A DNA stretch of 64,000 nucleotides from Rhodeus uyekii (Eukaryota > Chordata > Actinopteri > Cypriniformes > Acheilognathidae): the NCBI GenBank assembly GCA_037043235.1, contig JAWRVZ010000093.1, positions 1,052,501 to 1,116,500 on the forward strand, in the 5' to 3' direction. Made by a program: the position numbers and the translations under genes. Below are positions 52,103 through 59,123 of the stretch, one piece after another (positions within the stretch are counted from its first letter, which is position 1; each line of letters opens with the position of its first letter). The notes below the pieces were generated by a model that searched no databases, was not told the DNA's origin, and saw only the letters and a program-made list of their open reading frames with translations.

Positions 52103-53934
52103 TAGCAGTACTGTCAACTGATTAAAACATCTATATATTAGTTATATAAAAAATCTATATATCAGAATTTTTAACATATATATATAATAATTATGTATTG
52201 ATGCATTTCATTGTAAGACATGAGTGGAGTTTAAGTTGACTAAATGATTGGAGAAGTCCAGCAGACGTCTGTTGTTTCGCCAGAAGATCGAGTCACAGCA
52301 TTTTAACTACTAACATGCATTTAGAAAATAGACTGGAATTTTCATGTCATGCCGACTTTATTAAATACAAGTTTTGTGCAGAACCCTCACTGGAGACCAA
52401 CAATAGGCAACAAGGCGTCACTCTGGATCTTTTCTGATTCTATCAGCTGTTCTCCACAGGTTCTCAGAGCGTCTCAGAGTGTGTGACGGCTGACTTATGA
52501 TCAGGTTCACTCTAGCCAGTAGGAGCCCTGATCTCACATCAGAAGTCGTGCACCAGCATCCAGCCCAAATCCAATCGCTGCCTCTCTTTCCCAGGCTCCC
52601 TCCCGGGTGGTGAGCCCCAGTCTTGATTGAGGGATCAATGGAGGGAGGGGCTGTCGCGGAGGCAGGCCCAGGTAGCTGTCGCTCTGATTGGATATCGACT
52701 CGCTCTCAATGGGGCCTGAGTGGAGGAATTATGTTGTCACGGCGACTCTACAATTTGTGACTGCACTGAAAGACTGAGCCGAACGCGCCTCGCTCGCTCT
52801 CTTTCTGTGTCTGTGACATTGATTCTCATTCATCCTGCAGATGCAGGGTAGAATCAGCACGGGAGGGAGAGAGGGACGGCACGGAAAATGTGTGTGTGTG
52901 TGTGAACAGGGGGACCCACAGAATAAAAGGGAACTGCCAAAAAGCACACACAAAAGAGTCAGTTCCTCGAATTGAAAAGGGACTAATTTATTTGTTTAGA
53001 CAGGACTGTGTTGTGTTTTATGGGACGGAGTGTGTAAATCAGCAAACTTCAGCTTTTTAACAATAGTTTAAAACCTTTATGTGTGTTCGAGGGAAGCGCA
53101 GAGTTGATGAAAACAAATATAAATTATATCCAATGTGAAATTTAAATAATGGGGCTGCATAATCTCGACAGAGCTTAGTGCGATTATCAAAGCAAAGGCA
53201 AAGATTTAATTGAATAACACTATAGTCCGATGCGCTGCGTGTTTCAAAGCAAAAGGCGGCGTGCAAATAAACGTGATCTGGTTGTTCATCGTCTTTCTCT
53301 GCATGTGCTGCGAGTTTAACATCCATTTGGGAACGCGACGTGCTCTAGGTTCATTTTATTTACATATTTGCATAATTCCAACATTTTTGTGGGCAGACGT
53401 TTACAGCCTTTCAGCAGAATTTTGTTTGATTGGATTGGATACTAGATTTTGAACTCCTGGTCCACAGAACATCACTCTACTGTATGTGTCATGTTAAGTC
53501 AGTCGATCAGTGTTTTCTCTCTGTGTAAACAGCATTGTTCCAAGTAAAAAAAAGTCTCCTCGCCAGAACATCTCATCGTTGTAGTAAGACGACTCTGGAG
53601 GGTTTAATCAATACAAGGCCATTGATTCTGTTTCGTTTTATATCCTCCACAGCTGAGCGGACATTAATAATTCTACTAAAACTTAGTTAATCTCCTGCTA
53701 ATGGATCCAAACCAAGAGCTTACATTGAGTCATGGCAAAAAAAAAGGTTGAAAGAGAAATTGAATTGTTAGCTGTGTGTTCAGGAAAATTATTCATCAAG
53801 GAGTGGTGTGTGTGTGTGTGTGTGTGTGTGTGTCCTCACCAGGGTAAGGTGGGTGGTTTGGCGAGGAGCCCCTGTAAGAAGTCCCACTCCACACTCACAC
53901 ACTTCCCCTCGCTGACGAACGGCATGGCCGCCAT
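18391..53934 (-). CDS. npas1: Neuronal PAS domain protein 1, bHLH-PAS transcription factor (11 coding exons, 770 aa)
   Basis: Minus-strand exons: 53840-53934, 51018-51256, 35586-35653, 33267-33356, 25832-26006, 23975-24087, 22972-23168, 22369-22475, 21800-21947, 19451-19563, 18391-19358. All junctions are GT-AG and in phase, giving 770 codons plus TGA. Domains: basic region and helix-loop-helix about 37-90, PAS-A about 128-190, PAS-B about 290-400, then a Ser/Pro-rich C-terminus. Class I bHLH-PAS proteins dimerise with ARNT proteins and bind DNA. NPAS1 is known mainly as a neuronal repressor. The N-terminal VEWDFLQGLLAKPP motif and the tmem160 neighbour favour npas1 over npas3. It is longer than human NPAS1 (590 aa), mostly in the C-terminus. 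The start ATG has an in-frame TAG 27 nt upstream and G at -3 and +4. Total span exceeds 35 kb. Confidence 0.9.
19451..19563 (-). CDS. npas1: npas1 coding exon 10
   Basis: Encodes PELADMPLDLLQLPESL onward, corresponding to the family's 'TPLDxxQLP' motif just after PAS-B. Acceptor CTTTCAG, donor CAAG|GTATGC, 113 nt. Confidence 0.88.
19892..20243 (+). mobile_element. Possible solo LTR (TGTCACG...)
   Basis: Starts TGTCACGTTTATG, has an internal CAGTATTTAAG TATA-like motif and ATTAAA near the 3' end, in the npas1 intron between exons 9 and 10. The layout is LTR-like but the ends are not certain. Confidence 0.35.
20440..20895. repeat. Probable retroelement remnant with CAGGCAG-rich sequence
   Basis: Irregular repeats of CAGGCAG, CAGACAGAATCG and CGGTAA over about 300 bp, followed by CTCCCTCCGGTGGTCAGAG. 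Looks like LTR or leader sequence of a fish retroelement. The family is not identified. Confidence 0.35.
21800..21947 (-). CDS. npas1: npas1 coding exon 9: C-terminal half of PAS-B
   Basis: The minus strand encodes LRKGQVVTGYYRWLQKRGGY followed by a WIQSCATV and NVIWVNYVLS stretch, the classic PAS-B/PAC segment. It has no usable start codon in its frame, so it was found by translating between the splice sites. Acceptor TCTCTTAG, donor CTCAG|GTCAGC, 148 nt. Confidence 0.9.
22369..22475 (-). CDS. npas1: npas1 coding exon 8: central PAS-B
   Basis: Encodes ISEYMDLSPAEVVGQTCYHF then HAEDLDTIKQSHED, typical of the PAS-B core. Acceptor GGTTTTGTAG, donor ACT|GTAAGC. A long TA microsatellite lies only about 33 nt upstream of the acceptor. 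Confidence 0.9.
22508..22594. repeat. (TA)n microsatellite next to an npas1 acceptor
   Basis: About 43 TA units in the intron just upstream (minus strand) of the PAS-B exon at 22369-22475, within the usual branch-point zone. Confidence 0.95.
22972..23168 (-). CDS. npas1: npas1 coding exon 7: PAS-A/PAS-B linker and start of PAS-B
   Basis: Encodes VIHVTGRIRCRP, then PMGLVALAHTLPPSTLNEVR and NMFVFRVNMDLQITYCENR. Acceptor GAATTCAG, donor AACAG|GTAACC, 197 nt. VIHVTGR and the LVALAHTLPP motif match NPAS1/NPAS3. Confidence 0.9.
23365..23812. mobile_element. Tigger/pogo-like element, copy 1, with a transposase tail remnant
   Basis: Begins CAGTAATCCCTCG and ends GAGGGATCACTG, with TA at 23363-23364 and 23813-23814. 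Near the right end is a short acidic reading frame ending SDDEALPELI then TAA, resembling the acidic tail of pogo/Tigger transposases. The rest of the coding region is deleted. A relative in the opposite orientation lies at about 54700-55044. Confidence 0.72.
23763..23787. repeat. (CAT)n microsatellite
   Basis: About eight CAT/ATC units just past the transposase tail remnant. Confidence 0.85.
23975..24087 (-). CDS. npas1: npas1 coding exon 6
   Basis: Encodes PSSPCSPVSELSERGFFIRM then KSTLTKRGLHVKSSGYK, a block almost invariant in NPAS1/NPAS3. Acceptor CCCCTGTAG, donor AAA|GTGAGT, 113 nt. Confidence 0.9.
24759..25636. mobile_element. DNA element with GGGGAGC termini and exact 7-bp target duplication
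   Basis: The left end GGGGAGCACGGGGCACAAAG matches the reverse complement of the right end CTTTGTGCCCCGCGCTCCCC, with one mismatch over about 24 bp. TATATTA is present exactly on both sides (24752-24758 and 25637-25643). The element is 878 bp, AT-rich inside, with no long coding frame. Its superfamily is not assigned. It lies in the intron between npas1 exons 5 and 6. Confidence 0.8.
25700..25799. mobile_element. Short MITE of the TATAAGGCGCAC family
   Basis: About 100 bp, nearly palindromic: ATATTTTCCATAAGGCGCACTGG on the left and TGCGCCTTATAGTGCAGAAAATACGG on the right, with TA after the right end. Widespread in vertebrate genomes. Its CCGTATTTTC terminus resembles those at 4021-5441. Confidence 0.75.
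25832..26006 (-). CDS. npas1: npas1 coding exon 5: end of PAS-A and Ser-rich linker
   Basis: Encodes VELTGSSVFDYIHPADHVEM then AERLGIRPHL and a Ser-rich linker ending TPEP. Acceptor GGCTCAG, donor CCAG|GTAACA, 175 nt. The acceptor lacks a normal pyrimidine run. Upstream on the minus strand is a TG-rich tract (about 26017-26055). Confidence 0.9.
28485..28764 (+). mobile_element. Possible short solo LTR (TGTTACAG...CATAACA)
   Basis: Starts TGTTACAG and ends CATAACA, with short inverted TG..CA termini, and carries ATTAAA near the 3' end. No target duplication was found, so the call is tentative. Confidence 0.35.
30209..30687. mobile_element. hAT-like MITE (AGGGCCAGATTTA termini)
   Basis: Left AGGGCCAGATTTACTAA mirrors right TTAATAAATCTGGCCCT. 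The 8 bp on each side are AAATATTA and AAATATTT, a 7/8 match, as expected for an aged hAT target duplication. 479 bp, non-coding. Confidence 0.75.
31745..32100. repeat. hAT-type MITE fragment (GACTGTCAATCAAT...)
   Basis: Starts with a degenerate form of the vertebrate 'GGGCTGTCAAnCGATTAA' terminus. A reverse-oriented relative with TTAACGCAATTAACGC occurs around 51390-51480. The right end is not clear. Confidence 0.45.
32193..32685 (+). mobile_element. LTR of the TGTCAGGG family, copy 1 (3' truncated)
   Basis: Starts TGTCAGGGTTCTG and aligns over about 490 bp with the elements at 44738-45523 and, inverted, 41034-41755. It loses similarity after the ATTATCC..CCTC motif. Open frames here are shared LTR sequence, not genes. 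Confidence 0.7.
32845..32920 (-). repeat. hAT terminus fragment (AGGGGTGTAACGGTA)
   Basis: Read on the minus strand it begins TAGGGGTGTAACGGTACACA, the terminus of a very common vertebrate hAT/MITE family. Confidence 0.6.
33267..33356 (-). CDS. npas1: npas1 coding exon 4: PAS-A core
   Basis: Exactly 30 codons, encoding SLDGFVFVVSQEGRFLYISE then TVSIYLGLSQ, the family's PAS-A signature. Phase 0 at both ends, so skipping it would keep the frame but remove most of the PAS-A core. Acceptor CTCTTTGCAG, donor CACAG|GTTAGA. Confidence 0.92.
33969..34021. repeat. (TA)n(GA)n compound microsatellite
   Basis: About 16 TA units followed by about 10 GA units. Confidence 0.9.
34390..34700. promoter_or_regulatory. 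Candidate intronic enhancer (homeodomain/POU/SOX-type motifs)
   Basis: Low-repeat sequence with ATTAAAGGGCTAATTTAAAG and TTAATTGTAAT homeodomain-like sites, an octamer-like ATGCAAAT (about 34571) and ACAAAGG (about 34630), a SOX/TCF-like site. It lies in the npas1 intron between exons 3 and 4. Conservation cannot be assessed here. Confidence 0.25.
35190..35335. repeat. Palindromic MITE/SINE-like repeat
   Basis: Two arms of about 60 nt: AACACAAAAGAAGATATTTTG and CAGTTGATGGTATCCTTTGAC are mirrored by their reverse complements near 35270-35325, so transcripts would form a long hairpin. This is a familiar fish interspersed repeat. Confidence 0.65.
35385..35527 (-). repeat. tRNA-derived SINE (copy 3)
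   Basis: Minus-strand copy with TGTAGCTCAAACGGTAGAG, a GGTTTGATTCCC B-box and a truncated tail. It sits only about 60 nt downstream of npas1 exon 3. Confidence 0.75.
35586..35653 (-). CDS. npas1: npas1 coding exon 3: short linker before PAS-A
   Basis: Only 68 nt. It encodes RRTSHSLVTDIFEQHLGAHL then LQ, matching the family's 'EVFEQHLGGHILQ' segment. Acceptor TTTTTTTGCAG, donor CTGCAG|GTAAAT. It has no start codon of its own, and phase with both neighbouring exons is exact. Confidence 0.88.
37306..38104. mobile_element. pogo-like TA-flanked DNA element, copy B
   Basis: Starts CAGTGGAAATCAGTTATGTCG, ends CGAGATAAGTGAACTCCACTG, with TA at 37304-37305 and 38105-38106. 799 bp. It shares nearly its whole length with copy A at 1741-2753 but lacks that copy's extra block. 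Non-coding. Confidence 0.78.
38340..39330 (-). pseudogene. Broken Tc1-like transposase, interrupted by GC-rich repeat
   Basis: On the minus strand, 38366-38686 encodes recognisable Tc1 transposase segments: MVWRGISLEG, then GxxxWSGTYRSIQSCQVTPQTVQE, a degraded form of the usual 'MYRSIRRRQVAPQTVQEL'. The DDE catalytic region is largely deleted. Similarity to the upstream half of Tc1-like elements resumes at about 39050-39300 after an unrelated GC-rich block. Frameshifts and stops are present, so it is inactive. Confidence 0.7.
38850..39050. repeat. GC-rich repeat inside the Tc1 fossil
   Basis: Contains two adjacent copies of CCGGTCCGCGAATGCGCTCC followed by GGCCCGGTG, and ends CGGGGGTTGGGGAACACTGC, a terminus typical of hAT/Charlie-type repeats. 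The 154-codon plus-strand frame here is not a gene. Confidence 0.55.
40180..40420. promoter_or_regulatory. Candidate regulatory island with X-box-like site
   Basis: Contains GTTACTATGGAAAC (40212-40225), close to the RFX-factor X-box palindrome GTTnCCATGGnAAC, and a half-site CCTAGCAAC about 70 nt later. The surrounding sequence is low-repeat. It lies in the npas1 intron between exons 2 and 3. Function is inferred from motif only. Confidence 0.25.
41034..41755 (-). mobile_element. Solo LTR of the TGTCAGGG family, copy 2 (complete)
   Basis: 722 bp with TGTCAGG/CCTGACA termini and an exact 5-bp target duplication GTTTC (41029-41033 and 41756-41760). AATAAA is present on the minus strand (41083-41088 region), setting the orientation. 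No internal retroviral genes adjoin it, so it is a solo LTR left by recombination. Confidence 0.82.
43115..43380. repeat. hAT-type fragment (AGGGATGCACCGATA)
   Basis: Begins TAGGGATGCACCGATATTTTG, the terminus of a common vertebrate hAT family. The matching right end was not found. Confidence 0.5.
44627..44657. repeat. (TA)n microsatellite
   Basis: About 15 TA units in npas1 intron DNA. Confidence 0.9.
44738..45523 (+). mobile_element. LTR of the TGTCAGGG family, copy 3 (complete)
   Basis: Starts TGTCAGGGTTCTGCCAC and ends AAAACCTGACA, 786 bp, with AATAAA at 45472-45477 after a T-run. Flanks ATTAC and AATAC match at 4 of 5 positions, fitting an aged target duplication. Opposite in orientation to copy 2. 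The long open frames inside are not genes. Confidence 0.78.
47165..47285. repeat. Two-copy tandem repeat, about 60 bp
   Basis: The segment TAGTTTTAGTTATTTTAGTACTTCAACATATATTATTT occurs twice in succession. Confidence 0.8.
47478..47632 (+). repeat. tRNA-derived SINE (copy 4)
   Basis: CCTGTAGCTCAAGCAGGAGAG, AAGGTCATGGGTTTGATTCCC and tail TTTGGATAAAAGCGTCTGAT. Good A- and B-box spacing. Confidence 0.78.
48505..48550. repeat. Short dispersed repeat shared with 8369-8402
   Basis: TCCGGTCGGACGTGACCAAAAGGAGCCCAAT here closely matches the block at 8369-8402. Confidence 0.55.
49817..49846. repeat. (TG)n microsatellite
   Basis: About 13 TG units. Confidence 0.85.
50357..50422. repeat. (CA)n(GA)n compound microsatellite
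   Basis: About 10 CA units then about 21 GA units. Open frames of alternating residues on both strands are artefacts of it. Confidence 0.92.
51018..51256 (-). CDS. npas1: npas1 coding exon 2: bHLH domain
   Basis: Encodes LQNLRKEKSRNAARSRRGKE (DNA-contacting basic region), then NFEFFELAKMLPLP, ITSQLDKASIIRLTISYLHM and QGDPPW. 239 nt. The acceptor CCACCAG gives exact phase with the TG left by the previous exon (Cys32). A second possible acceptor 7 nt further in (CTTGCAG) would break the frame. Donor AAGC|GTAAGC. Confidence 0.93.
52025..52100. repeat. (TA)n microsatellite
   Basis: Duplicated CATTTTTCTGTATATATA leads into about 26 TA units. Confidence 0.9.
52500..52760. promoter_or_regulatory. 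npas1: Candidate regulatory island upstream of the npas1 bHLH exon
   Basis: GC-richer, repeat-free sequence. On the minus strand it carries a CCAAT motif (ATCCAATCAG, about 52690) about 1.4 kb upstream of the bHLH exon. An alternative promoter or enhancer is possible. There is no direct evidence. Confidence 0.2.
53806..53833. repeat. (TG/CA)n microsatellite against an npas1 donor
   Basis: 14 repeat units. On the minus strand this is a CA tract that starts at intron position +7 after the donor of the start-codon exon. Confidence 0.92.
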
Positions 53935-54015
53935 CACGCCCCCTATGGGCCGCCACCTCTAACTCAGGCTGTGATTGGCCGAGGCTATGTCAGTCCAAGA
54001 CCCCCAACAGAAGAG
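53840..54015 (-). CDS. npas1: npas1 coding exon 1 with start codon (plus 5' UTR part)
   Basis: Coding part 53840-53934: MAAMPFVSEGKCVSVEWDFL then QGLLAKPPTLP and two bases of Cys32. The ATG at 53932-53934 is preceded in frame by TAG 27 nt earlier, so it is the first possible start. A second in-frame ATG lies three codons on. The upstream boundary is a good acceptor (TGGTCTTTCAG) at 54016, so about 81 nt here are 5' UTR. Donor CCTG|GTGAGG. Confidence 0.85.
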
Positions 54016-54699
54016 CTGAAAGACCAAAGAAACCAAATGAGTATTTAAATAAACTTTAACGAAGTTAACAAGATTTTCTGAAGATTCATTTTTCAGTGTG
54101 AAGACATGACAAAACTAATGTGTTTAATTACTATAAACACTAAAAAGAACTTTTATTGAGTTTTGAACAAATTTCAAACACCTGCATTGATTGATCTTTA
54201 GTATATTATATAATTGCACAATATCTTTAGCAAGAGAGTTATTTCACATTTATTTCAAACACAATATTGTCCGTTACCCTGGCTTCATTTGAAACTATTT
54301 TAGAGCAAAACTAGACAAAGCAGAATTACTAGTTAACTGTTTTACATCAGCTGATGATTCATTGACTCAATTAAAATAAATATGTTTTTCTAACAAATCA
54401 GATGCATGAAGGATTCACTTATTCACAGATAAAGACAGTCAACTTGTTTTGTTTCAGAATGAATCAGTGTTTTGAATGAATTTGTTGAATGATTCAATGA
54501 CTCACTCATAAATAACAGTCGACTTGTTGCTGAATGAATCTCTTAAATGATTCAATGAGATTCTCAAAAAGACGGTCAGCTTGTTTGTTCCTCAATGAAT
54601 CAGTGTTTTTAAATGAAGCTGTCAATGACTCATTCATGAAGATGTCACTTAGTGCTTGCATAAATTCTGGTTCTGATTAAGAATTTGGTTTGATTTTTT

Positions 54700-55044
54700 G
54701 GAACCCCCTGCGAAAGGTGAAAATCCACGAAGTAGGATCAGCCAATCAGCTCACGGGATAAATCCACTCGTGCTCTCATTGGTCGATCTCGCACCGGGAA
54801 CCAATCACGTGTCTTGTCTGAGTGTCGTGGGTGTGTACAAAGCCTCTGAGAGAGTTTCTCTCTTTGTCTGGCATCCTGGCAAACCGTTTCTCTCATGCAT
54901 CACAATAAAACAACGTTGCTTTCCGCAATACGGCTGCCGACATGGCAATATTTTTGAATTTGAATTTTTCGATGAATATTTTTGAAAAATCCGCGATGCA
55001 CTGAGACCGCGAAACTTCAACCGCGAAGTGGCAAGGGATTACTG
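54700..55044 (-). mobile_element. Tigger/pogo-like element, copy 2 (inverted relative to copy 1)
   Basis: Reverse complement of the right end reads CAGTAATCCCTTGCCACTTC, then TTTCGCGGTCTCAGTGCATCG, matching the element at 23365-23812, with TA at 55045-55046. The shared region extends over the CCAATCACGTGTCTTGTCTGAG block. The far end is diverged or truncated, so the left boundary is approximate. Confidence 0.68.
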
Positions 55045-55237
55045 TAATCACTTGGTCACATATATATAACAATCAGCAGTTGAGATAAGCTATATAGTTC
55101 ATGTCGCTTAATGCATTGTTCTGTACTGTATATATGGGTAAATTTGGATATACAAAGTTATTAATGTTCAGAGTAACAAGAACTCTCTCTCTTTTTAAAA
55201 ACAACTGGACTTGTGGCTATTTAGCAAGAACCAAATA

Positions 55238-55262
55238 ACACACACACACACACACACACACA
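55238..55262. repeat. (CA)n microsatellite
   Basis: About 12 CA units. Confidence 0.85.
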
Positions 55263-56159
55263 AATCCATGAGTTTCCAGGGCAGTTTGGCCACAGTCCTC
55301 ATCCTGGCCTCATCTCTATGACATTTAAAGGGCCAGCTTGCCCTCCAGCAGCATGATGCCATACCCACAGGCGTGAGATGCCTGCTGGCTAGATCTGAGT
55401 TAATCACAACACAGTCATACTGGCTACATGCCACAGCCCTACACTACCCCTCTGACCTGACCTGGCACGGTACACACACTCACACAACTAGCACAACATC
55501 AGCGGATTCATCATATGGGTCCACACCGCCTCTGACAGGACATGAACTTGTATAAAGCCCGTTAATTTCAGGTGAGCCCATGACAAGCACTAGCAACATC
55601 ATCATGACTCACAACAAGCTTAGTCATTAGCTGGCGAGACTATATGAGATGTGCTTTAATGTGTTAATATTCATAATACACTTTGACCGTGTTCTGTTGA
55701 TCATAGGAAAGAAAAATCACATGAGATCTTTTCAACGTCTCAAGTGATTCTCAGCAATGAGATATAATGGAGAGCAAATGGAGACTTTTGCAAAACTTTT
55801 GTCTTCAGCTTCTCAATCGATGTCTCCATACACTGGAAAAATGTTTTGTTAAAAAATGGTTTTCATAGTTTGTTTTAAGAATGCACAATTATTACATTTA
55901 ATTAAATGTGTTTTATTATTATTTGTGAAATTTACTAGCAATTTCTGAGAGAAAATTGTTTTGCAATAAAGCGTACAGTAAAAAAAACAGCTGGTGTAGA
56001 AACAATTCTCACTCAGAAATTGATAGCAAATTGGATAAACAATTACAAAGAAAGAGGAAGAAACATCCAATTAAAAGTGACATTTAAGTAAAAAGACTAA
56101 AATAGTACTTTCTTGCAAAATGTTGTCCCATAGTGTTTATACACACCTTTGGAAAAATA

Positions 56160-56313
56160 TTATTATATTTGGCAGACGCTTTTACCCAAAGCAACTTGCA
56201 TTGCATTCAAGAAACACATTGACATTCTAATCAGTACTTGCTTTCCATGGGAATCGAACCCATGACCTTGGCGTTGCAAGCGCCACGCTCTTCTGTTTAA
56301 ACTACAGGAACAC
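56160..56313 (-). repeat. tRNA-derived SINE (copy 5)
   Basis: Minus-strand copy with GGTTCGATTCCC B-box and TTGGGTAAAAGCGTCTGCC tail. Confidence 0.78.
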
Positions 56314-56589
56314 CTGTATTGTTCAAATAACACTATAGTCTTTCAGATAAGAGGTATGAAAATGTGTTCAGATTTGAAAAATACAAATACTTACGGTAAG
56401 CATTTCTCACCAAACTGATTTGAGCATGTTTCACATTCATTTATAGCTCTTTTTTTAAATAAAGTTGACATATAAATAAAACATGTGAACTCAAAATACC
56501 TGATAAATTGTATGCGATTCATCATTTGCACAAAATTTTGGGAAAAAAAAGCACACATAGACAAACAAAACACGTTTACAAGTGAAAGA

Positions 56590-56820
56590 GGGCAATTAGC
56601 ATTAGCAACTGTACCACACACACATAGCGATAGCTGCTCTTTAGCCTATCATGCCTCATCTAATCGCGTACAGGATCTCGCTCGGCATCCTCCCTATCTC
56701 CGCACACATAATGGAGGTCCTGTCCACCATAATTGTTCAATTAACTCCGTAACCTTGATGCAAGGTGTGCTAGCATTCGTGCCCTTCGCAAACGGACAAT
56801 TGCATTAGAGGTCACGTTCT
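56590..56820. promoter_or_regulatory. Candidate conserved non-coding element
   Basis: Low-repeat sequence with clustered homeodomain-like cores (GCAATTAGCATTAGC, TTCAATTAACTCC, ACAATTGCATTAGAGGTCA) in the first npas1 intron. The call is motif-based. Confidence 0.22.
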
Positions 56821-57094
56821 GCTCTGAAAGTCAATGATAAAGTAAAGAACATCACATCTACCAGATTGAGAACAAGAGACCTTGTCGTCCCACTGAAGGA
56901 CTGAACGTTTACAGGAAATTAATATTTGACAGCGTCAGTGATATGCTTCGTATATTTGTGAAAATAGTTGGTGAATCAATACACTGCATTAATCATACAA
57001 TAAAGTTGATTGTGATTTTGCCCAGTGGGACATGTTTCTGGATAAACATCTTCTGCTGGTTTTGTTAAACAACAAAAAATAATAAATGTCCTTA

Positions 57095-57232
57095 TAGAGC
57101 AGTAGAGCATTTGTGTTTACAATGTCAAGGTCATGGGTTTCGATCCCAGGGAAAGCAAGAACTGATTCAATGTGTTTCTTGAATGCAATGTAAGTCGCTT
57201 TGGATAAAAGCGTCTGCCAAATACAGAAATGT
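57095..57232 (+). repeat. tRNA-derived SINE (copy 6)
   Basis: Plus-strand copy with AAGGTCATGGGTTTCGATCCC and TTTGGATAAAAGCGTCTGCC. A second partial head (CAAGGTCATGGGTTTGATTAT) follows at 57268-57290. Confidence 0.78.
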
Positions 57233-58079
57233 AAATCTAAACATTTTTCTATAGCACAAAGCAACACCAAGGTCATGGGTTTGATTATCAGGGAACGCAT
57301 GAGCTGTATACATAGTATATAAACGAATAATGCAATGTATGTCGTTCCAAAACTGTTTAACCTTTGGATTTGTTTTGGACTACAGCTGCTTTCATTTGAT
57401 GAACAAAAACAGAAAAGAAGTGTCTGTTCACAAATTTTTTTCCATTCCACTGCGCTACTTCTCCATTATTATAGCGCACTAGACGGATGTAGTTGAGCGA
57501 TTGCAGAATCTCGCGCATGACACAGGATTCTACAAGCACAGCTTTTAAACTTTCTCAAGACGCATCTCGAAACCTGTTTTTTCCCCCATTCCACTGCCCA
57601 CGTGAACCAGCCCTAATTCAGATTTGTAACACTTATTTTAGAACTATTATTATACTTTATTGTAGTAGCCTTTATTTTTATTTGGCTTTTATTTTTACAT
57701 TTAAAGGTTATGTAACTTTGTTATGTGCTTTTGTCTTTTTAAGTTTCTAAAAATGTATTTTGTTTCAGTTTTAGTCATTTTAATACTTTTACAATTTATT
57801 TCATTTTAAGAAATTCTTTATTCGGAATCGAACAATAGAAATTGAAATGATTACTCAGCCAGCATCTCAAATTTTTAAGGTTACATTTTTCATATAACTC
57901 TGAATATTTCAACGTTATATCTTTACACGTAACTTTATTTCAACTTTAGGGTCAATGATAATGTTTTTGAACGACATGAGGGTGATTAAATGACAGAATT
58001 TTCCTTTCCTAACGCTAATGTTGTTAAGTACGTGGATCCTGCCTGCATCATGTACGGCTTGTATGTGTTGGGATTTGGC

Positions 58080-58260
58080 TCAGGACGGGGTGCGGGAGCA
58101 AACCCAGCCTGGGTGTGTGTTTGGCGGAGCTTGTGGCTGTTTGTTTTCAGAGGGGATCGTTAATTAGGGCCTCCAGCTGTCAGAGGTTCGTTAGTGCGCT
58201 CCGCCCCTCCCTATGGAGCTGCCAAATGGGGAAAATGAGCACATTTAAGCCAATCTGCAG
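58080..58260. promoter_or_regulatory. Candidate regulatory island with E-box and homeodomain motifs
   Basis: GC-richer block containing CAGCTG (E-box), GTTAATTAGGG and TCCGCCCCTCCC (Sp-like) in the first npas1 intron. Function is inferred only. Confidence 0.2.
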
Positions 58261-58836
58261 AGAGACAATACACCACGTCTATTACCAACCCTCTTTCACG
58301 CACACAAACTCCCTCTTCTTTTCTCTCGCACAACATTTATTGGTCCCACATTTCCAGGCCAGATATAACACTGCCATTCCGTTTTAAATGTCACATGCAG
58401 TGGTATGAGGATGCGTGAAGGACCTCTGGAACATTCTGGATTATTCATTTTTCGTAATGCAGGGTGACTCGGGCGACTTTGACCTTTGAATGCCTTTGAC
58501 AGAAGAAGAAAACAATTCCTGTATGTGGCCATCGGGCACTTTCTCTCTCTCACTCACTTTCCTGGCAGCCGTTTCCTTTTCCCCTTTTTCTCTTAATAAA
58601 TCTAAACAGCAAACAGCTGTGGTGGGCCGGACACGTCACAGATTTCAAGCTATAACTTTCTAGAAATAATCTGACACTGAGGGATTGATGACTGACGTTG
58701 AAAGTTCACCTTCAGCTTTAGATAAAGTACTAGTGCTACACAAAACTGACAGTCCAGTCATTTACCTTTACACCATTGCAAAGGACTTACGTTCTTCTGC
58801 AGAACACAAAAAAAGGATAGAAATAGAAATAATGAA

Positions 58837-59123
58837 CTGGGGTCTGATTTATAAAGCGTGCGTACGCACAAAACGGGACTTGAAACGTACGTACGCCAGT
58901 TTCCACGCAACGGTTGTGATCTATAAAAAACAAACTTGACGGGAGAATGTGTGCACCTTTAAGCAAACTTTGAGCCGCGCGTATGCACATTGTGGAGACA
59001 AAGAGAATTGGCGATAAGGTTTTATAAATCTGAATATTTTTTGGCGTATGCCATTTTTGGCTTTTGGGAGCACGTAAACTTTTAGTAGGGATCCTACGCA
59101 CAGTTTTATAAATGAGACCCCAG
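58837..59123. mobile_element. MITE with CTGGGGTCTGATTTATAAA termini
   Basis: Left CTGGGGTCTGATTTATAAA mirrors right TTTATAAATGAGACCCCAG. Internal GTGCGTACG-type motifs recur on both arms. 287 bp, non-coding. No target duplication was recognised. Confidence 0.7.

Noticed and set aside
18391..53934. Identification as npas3
   Set aside because: The bHLH and PAS parts alone fit both, but the N-terminal VEWDFLQGL motif and the tmem160 neighbour favour npas1.
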